Under the pieces are notes generated by a model. The model was not told the origin of the DNA. It saw only the letters and a program-made list of their open reading frames with translations, and made no database searches. Below, piece by piece: positions 57,372 to 64,000 of a DNA stretch of 64,000 bases. Every line of letters begins with the position of its first letter. Within the stretch, counting starts at the first letter, position 1. A program made the translations under genes and the position numbers. This DNA is from Eucalyptus grandis (taxonomy: Eukaryota; Streptophyta; Magnoliopsida; Myrtales; Myrtaceae). Where the stretch lies: assembly GCF_016545825.1 (NCBI RefSeq), contig NC_052618.1, positions 46,756,196 through 46,820,195 of the forward strand. Direction: 5' to 3'.

Positions 57372-60300
57372 ACGGGTTGAATCTTCGGGAAGACCATACA
57401 TTTCTCCGGAATCCTGGCCGAAGGCCTGGTTCTTTCATTCTGCTTCGTGGTATCTGATAAGATGTTGTATATGAATACATTTATTTATTTAATTTTGCCG
57501 GAGAGCTTAGTCTATGTATACGTTTGGTCCAGCTCGACGGCTCGTCGGCGATTAGGGACTGGATAATAGGGTCGACGGGAGTTGTTGGATTAGCATGTGT
57601 ATAAGCATTCTTTCATGACTTTTTACGGTGAAGGCTGTTATACGATATTACATGATATACACGTTTGATTGTTTGCATAAGGATTTGTCAGCGTATCATC
57701 TCGCTTTCTCTCTCTCTCTCTCTCCCCGCCTTGTTGGCTTTTGACTTTGACAATGGCGAAAGGCAGGCGATTTGGAATGGGAACCCGGAGAGTCGTTCAA
57801 CGAGCCAAATGGCCAGCCCCATTACTTGGACTAGATTTGGCTTTGTTCTCCTCTCTATTAGATCTAATTCCCATTCGACATGGGTCAACTTACCCATGGT
57901 AAATGCGCGACTAACATGCGATTTAGTCGCGATTCATTAAAGACGCGACGGTCGTCGCACAAGATTGTCGATCCCGCCCGCCTACCCGCCAATGCAGATG
58001 CGGATGGAAACCTGCGTTCGACCAATCCAACATTTGACTGATGCGCGGTGCCGAGTCCTGTTACCGCCCTTCGTGTCGAGGTACTTGAACAGCAAGTTTC
58101 AAATCTTACCGGGTCAAACCTAGGCGTCACGTGCCGCTGCGCTGAATTTGTGCGCCGGTGCATGCACAGCTCATTCACCGACAGCGGACCGAGTAAAAGG
58201 GCTCGAACATGGACTGAACCCTGCGTTTCTGCAGGAAAATCTTGAACTGATCAAACCGCACCAGATGATGTTTTTCGTAGCGCGTGTATTTTTCCTCATT
58301 GAAAAGTAACTCCTAAAGTTCGAGATCTAGGCGTTGAAGTCATTGCGATATTCATTCATTCCTCATCGGTCCCTTTACGTCAATTAGGTAAATGTAAAGC
58401 CGTGTTCGAGGAAGATTTTGACCTGGCTTCTTTTTATAATAAATGATTGACACATTTGAAAAAATACCACCGCCGGTCAAATGTTGCAAACGACGGATCA
58501 AAAGCTAGTGATTTCAGCTCATTGAATTCCATGATTTTCGTTGACATGACATTGTGCAATAACATCGTATTCTCGATATTTAGGGTTTTTATTGGATCCT
58601 TAGAGAAGCATTGTATTATACTACATACGACTTGTTCATATGTATCAAGAGATTCAATTGAAAATATTGTGTTTTTAGCATTAATCATCCGGAAATTATA
58701 TTTCTAGCTGCATATCGAGATTTCACTTTTTAAGTGTACTTGGTCACACCTATTGTTGTTGGGTATGGTGCGATATTCGAGAAGTGAGCTGGCCTTACAT
58801 GAGCTAAATTTATTAGATCAAGCCAATAGCATTTTAAGATTTTATGAAATTCATGTCGAGCCTAGCTAAAAAAATACGAGTTCTTGTATGGTTTTTTTTT
58901 GTTCGCATTGACTCTATCCACTGCATCACTCATAGATTAAATAATATATATTAATATAATAGTCGATCCGTTATTTTCATACGAATGGAAAAGTACACGA
59001 GATACGTGGAAAGCAAGGCCATTAGTGAGAATTTAAGGCATGCTATGATATACATGCGTATCTAACTCCTGCATACTTATCAATTTAATATCTTCAGCAT
59101 ACTAAGCAGACCGTTCTTAGTTGACTTTGATTGTCCAGGAATTTCCCAACCCGACACACGAGGAGTGCTTGTCTCCCCCTTTGACCGTTTCTCATGACTT
59201 AGCGTAGCTAACTTCTTGCCAACCACTTTCGTTAAACACATGGTGAGCGGTGATAATTACCAAATTAATCGTAATCTTATCATGTGATGTCAATTCAGCT
59301 ATAAATTTTTCAATTTTGATCCTAAATCTTTGAGCGAAATTATTATATAATCTTTCTGGATAAGTTGGTTTAGGACAATATTACACAAAATTGAAAAGTT
59401 TATGACTTAATTAGTTAACATACAATAAGTTTAGGATTGATTTGATATTTTTTTCTAGGGTAAGTAGTTTTTGTTGGGCAAGTAAATGTTGGGACTGTGT
59501 TGGTCCATTGAACGACTTCGGTCCAAGTCGTTTGGAGAGGAGGTGGTGGAAAGCACGTCGGTGACTTGGTCACTTCTTGCCAGAAATCTGAGCACTAGAC
59601 TTAGCTGTCGCGGAGGTGGACAATAGATGAGATCGAAAAGAAAAAATCACTTGTAAATTCTTCGAGTGGCTACGTTTTGTTCGTATATTATTATTGGTCA
59701 AAAAGGGATTTTGAGTTTGGTAACTTAGACTTTGTCGGTAGCCCAATTGAAAAATAGGGTTTGACGACTCCGACGAGTTTTAACTTGCCTCATACAGCAA
59801 GTAAATACCTTAGATTGGCTGCAATTTAAAATGTTTGATTATGTTGTCCAAATAGGTTTGAGAGCAGTTTCAAGTTCATAAGCAAAGGGAGAGAAAGACA
59901 AATCGCGAGTGAGTGGTGAGGTCTGATTTGACGAGACTTCGGTTCCCTTCAAAACGGGAGACGCAAAGGAGATGATTGGCGGCAAGATGGAGAAAAGTTT
60001 GTTCACGTCCTTGTTCCCATAGACCTTTTTCAAGAAGGGAAAACAGCGAATTTTTCTCGACCGCCGGTGAAGTCGCCGGACGTTTGAAATTGAGCGTGAA
60101 GAATACTCTCGCTACTGTGCATTTGATGCCAACACTATTGCAAGTCCGATGTTTGACACAAATATGGATGGTTGTTCGACTTGTTTGAATCCTCAGACAT
60201 CGAATTTTCTCAAGGTCGGACGCCTGAACCATTCATACTCAGTTGGACATCCGGTTTTACTTGGACTTTTTTTCGCAACTTCTGTAGTTTCCTAAAGCCT

Positions 60301-61470
60301 TTGAAACTCAAGACCCGCACAACATGATTAAACCAACTCCACAAAAATAATTAGATAAATTGATTCTCCAATTTCAGAAGGATTTTTTTAAAACGACGGA
60401 AATCGAATCAAGAGTTGATGTCGGCGACAAGGGTGTGAAGAAATCGGCCTCTGTCGTCAATGGCCGAATAGCCACGAAATGGCTGCCATCAACGGTGGTC
60501 GGACTTGGACGCCTTGAGGCCATTGTCGGCTAATAACGGTGCGTGGCGTGTGAAATAAGGGTGGGAATTGAGGTGATTTTTTTGTGGGTATTTTTGTTAA
60601 TTTCTTTTTCTTTGTTGTCCGAATCTCTGACGACCCAATTTCGACCAACCAAAAATAGCAAAAAATTGATCCCATATGACCAAAAAATAATTATAAAAAA
60701 TAAAAAAATTCGATCATCATATGCATCATATGTGCCAATTTTCTAAGCCTAAAATTGCGAAATTCAGCGGACTCGCATCACCACATACATCACACGTGCC
60801 TTTCTTCTAATGCCTAAATGAATGGAATAATCGTCCTTTGGCCATAAAAATAACAATAAAATTAAAATCAGAAACAGAGCATAACTGTCCGATAAATTAA
60901 AAAGAAAAAACTAAAAATTGAATGAAATGGACCGCCCATTCTCCGTTTACAGCCTGGAGTCAACGGATGAGCTCAATCCCAAGACTTTCGCGACATCTTC
61001 TCGTCGTGTAGATCGAGTACCTGTCTAAGCTTTTGACTTCTGTGATTTTGTTCACGTCATGGCGGCCTTCCGATATGCTTGGGCAAAGTCAAATTGCAAA
61101 ATTACAATGAATGATCCCCAAGTCTTCGTGCTGTAATTAGTAGTGTCATTGGATCCTAATTTCAACCCGGTTAATTTGTTCGGCTTGTTCGCACGGGGAA
61201 GGTGGGCCGACTCGGAAGACGATGTTCTTGCCTATCTGAGGCAAGTACTCGGGCCAAGCATTATCTATAGGGGTTGAGATGAAAATGGTTTAAACTATTA
61301 ATCATAATGGACCAAATTATTCTTGGCGGGTTGATTTGGTTCAAGAGTACTTTTTTGGGGGAACGTGAAGCATTTCTTTGCTATTTGATTTGGTTTTGAC
61401 CTTTTTGAAAATCAAATCGAATCGTAAAACCGCATTGTACATCTAATTAATATTTTAATTAATTTTTTAT
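57372..61470. other. 3' flank of IDL-D (unit 4)
   Basis: Parallels 34155-38270 of unit 3 throughout, ending near AATATTTTAATTAA at about 61460. A (TC)n run is at about 57704-57724. The minus-strand ORF at 59876-60232 is discussed with its unit 3 partner. No gene is called. Confidence 0.6.
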
Positions 61471-64000
61471 CTATACACTAAATAGCCTATTTGGTTAATT
61501 GGAAGTAGGTTTGATTTTTTTAATTTTGTATGAATTTATGACTTGGCAGGAGGGTAATTTTGGTCTTTTCATATAATTAATTCTTCTTCCAAGCTAGTAT
61601 AGTAAGTTTAAGCTCATGAAATTACAGAAAATGGAGGAAAAAAAGAAAAAAAAAAGGTCCATTTGGTTCCATTGCCGAACCAACCTGCAATAATGGTTTG
61701 GTTTCGTTCCTAGCTACAATACAGTAAACAGTTTGGATTGATTACGTCAATATTGTACCAACCTCATCTTACTCACCCCTAATTAATTATATGTACTCCA
61801 ACGTAACTCCATGTGAAGAAGAGGCAAGCAACAAAAATAAATTTATGAAATGTTAGTACATACGTCAGTATCCCACAAAATTGACTTGACGGTTAGGAAG
61901 CGGACCCATGTTGATTCAGCTCGAAGGTACATATTGGGTTTCGCATATCATTTAAAAACACAAATAATTCTTCACTTGGGTTGTTCACTCGAGTTTTAAC
62001 TCGCGTCTTACATGATTTATAGGGTTAGTCGAGCAATTCACATGCCCAAGATTTTCCAAGATGTGGGCTTACCTCCTAAATAATACATCAAAGAGTTTAC
62101 GTGGATAATTGCAGCCTTGTAGGTTAGGAAAATTTTTTGTCCCACGCTTGGTTTAGATGAGATGGGCCTTACCTGGCATCTACCTGATCTAACGGATAAG
62201 AGTGGATGTGAGAGTTGAGCTCACATGTACCTGGCATCCTGTGTGGAGCGGCTTTCATTAGCCCAAACTCCAAATTGGGCCCTTCTTGATAGGTTTGTGA
62301 GGCCCGTAGCCCATTTCGGGGCACTGACTTTTCAAGGGCCTTGCGTACCTGATCGATATGTGGTGGTAAAGTCTAATTTAGTTTGGTGGGTTTTGTTGAC
62401 ATTCCTGATTTCGCAGGGGCAATCCATGAGTTATGTAGAATGAACATAATTAACTCAAAAATGACACAAAACTGACCAAGGAATGATACTATAGATAGTA
62501 AAGGCTGATTTATGGAATCAATTTGGCTCCAAAAAGTATAAAGGAAGATTCTTATCGAGTATTTTAATACAATTAATTTACTGGAGCATCCATATAGAAT
62601 TTTAAGATACAACTCGGTAGATTAACTTAATAAACTGATCTTAGTTTTTTACAATTACTCAACGACAAAGTTATCCCAAAGTTGTACACTCAATATAGAT
62701 GCCAGTTGTCTCTCAAGAACATGACCTACATACGGAGAGACAAGGGTTCAAATCAATCAAAACTACGTGTCTCCAAACAACATATGCAATCAATCACTGA
62801 AGCTCCCTGAGGTGACCAAAAGAGCTATCCTTGTAACTTCAGTGGTGTCCAGCTTGATCTGAATTCCCCATAGCATTTTCAACTTAGTGACACATTCTCA
62901 TGTCGTTGCATGTATTATTTGAGTGGGATGTCACTTCTCCAATCTTTTCTTCAGATTCTTAATTGGTTCATTTGATTTTAGGGTGTATTGCATGATTGAA
63001 ATATGGCATTTTTAGGGATGCATTCTGCCTAACTTCATTCATTTTACAAATAGAGGCATACACGATAATCATTCTATTTCTATCACAAAACTAATTTTCT
63101 AGTCTAGACTTGTTTATGGAATAAAATTAATTTGATAAATTATTTCATTTTTATATTTTTGAAATAGATTTTTACTTCATAAATAAGTTTGGGATATAAA
63201 TCAAAAGTAAAAATTTTTACTTTTGTATTTTTTTGAATATAAATAAGAAATAAAAACTCTTTTTATCATTCGTCATCGTGGCTAAATGGCTGCTCATCCG
63301 CTGCCATCCATCCATCCTAGCTTGGTCGTTGTCCATCGGTTGCCGCTCGGAAGGGAGGAAGGTGTTGTTATTAAATAAATTTTATGCCGAAAATAGAAAA
63401 TTTGTATTGTTGTTAAATACGTATTTTTACTTAGAAACTCATTCAAGAATAGAATAGAAAAATCTATTTTTTTTTTTCCGGCTCAATGTCATTTTGAGCA
63501 ACCCCCGGGGCGGGGGTTTTGTCCCTTCCTTTTCCTTTTAGGGGATTAAAGTTTGAGATTCTTTTTCGTGGGTTCATCACCATAAATGGAAGACTGTTCT
63601 TTTCGGGGATATGTCACTAATAGGCAATTCATTAATTTGGAACAAATCATCAGGCGTCTAGAAGCGACAACTGTCTTTTATTTTTCAGATAATAAATTGT
63701 GCACGAGAGTCCAAAATCAACACCATTAGTGGCTCCAAAAAGGAAATATAACACAAATAATCCAAAATATTTGACCAATATGTAATTTTGTCCTTGGAAG
63801 TTTTAATACGTCCATCGTGGTCCTTGAATTATTTAGAAATGTTCAATCTAGTCTCTAAATTTTTAATTTGTTTAGTTGAGTTCCTCAACTTTTCATAAAA
63901 ATCAAAATTTTTCATAATTACATTATTACCTAGATTTGTAATATTTTTTTCATTTCAAACTATTTCTTAAATCAACAAAAATATGGTTATATTACTCTTT
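61471..64000. other. AT-rich sequence outside the duplication
   Basis: No counterpart elsewhere in the window and no recognisable coding domain, LTR or inverted repeat. Short ORFs at 62225-62443 (plus) and 62373-62612 (minus) have no family signature. A GC-rich palindrome-like patch (CCCCCGGGGCGGGGG) lies near 63502-63517. Confidence 0.5.

Overview
This is a piece of nuclear DNA from a flowering plant. The evidence is IDA-like signalling-peptide genes, an LRR gene of the PIRIFORMOSPORA INDICA-INSENSITIVE 2 (PII-2) family with a GT-AG intron, Ty1/copia and Ty3/gypsy retrotransposons primed by initiator tRNA-Met, a plant L1-type LINE and Mutator-like terminal inverted repeats. A woody eudicot such as a Myrtaceae species would fit, but nothing visible here fixes the species.

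The backbone is a tandem segmental duplication. The ancestral module appears to be [PII-2-like LRR gene] - about 5 kb - [IDA-like (IDL) peptide gene] - about 4 kb of conserved non-coding flank. Four copies can be traced. Unit 1 (about 2497-14068) has the LRR 3' half and IDL-A. Unit 2 (about 14069-27360) has no LRR and carries IDL-B. Unit 3 (about 28840-38300) has the LRR 5' half of exon 2 and IDL-C. Unit 4 (about 38319-61470) has the most complete LRR copy and IDL-D. Only IDL-B and IDL-D are intact peptide genes. IDL-A has one frameshift plus a changed receptor-contact residue, IDL-C has several lesions, and all three LRR copies are broken.

Transposons inserted into or between the units. Unit 1 holds a 3'-truncated copia element (9545-about 13690). 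Unit 2 holds a long LINE (14984-22299) with a target-site duplication, itself split by a probable solo LTR (18111-19363). Unit 4 holds a complete but decayed chromovirus-type gypsy element (41352-54089, TSD ATATA), whose 5' LTR contains a 1.4-kb Mutator-like non-autonomous element. A related Mutator-like fragment lies exactly at the start of unit 3. The sister units act as empty-site controls for most of these insertions.

The left end (1-2497) is a probable LTR end followed by two families of short tandem repeats, which abut the truncated first LRR copy. The right end (61470-64000) is AT-rich sequence without recognisable genes. The likely functional content is two secreted IDL peptide genes; the rest is pseudogenes, decayed transposons and duplicated non-coding flank.
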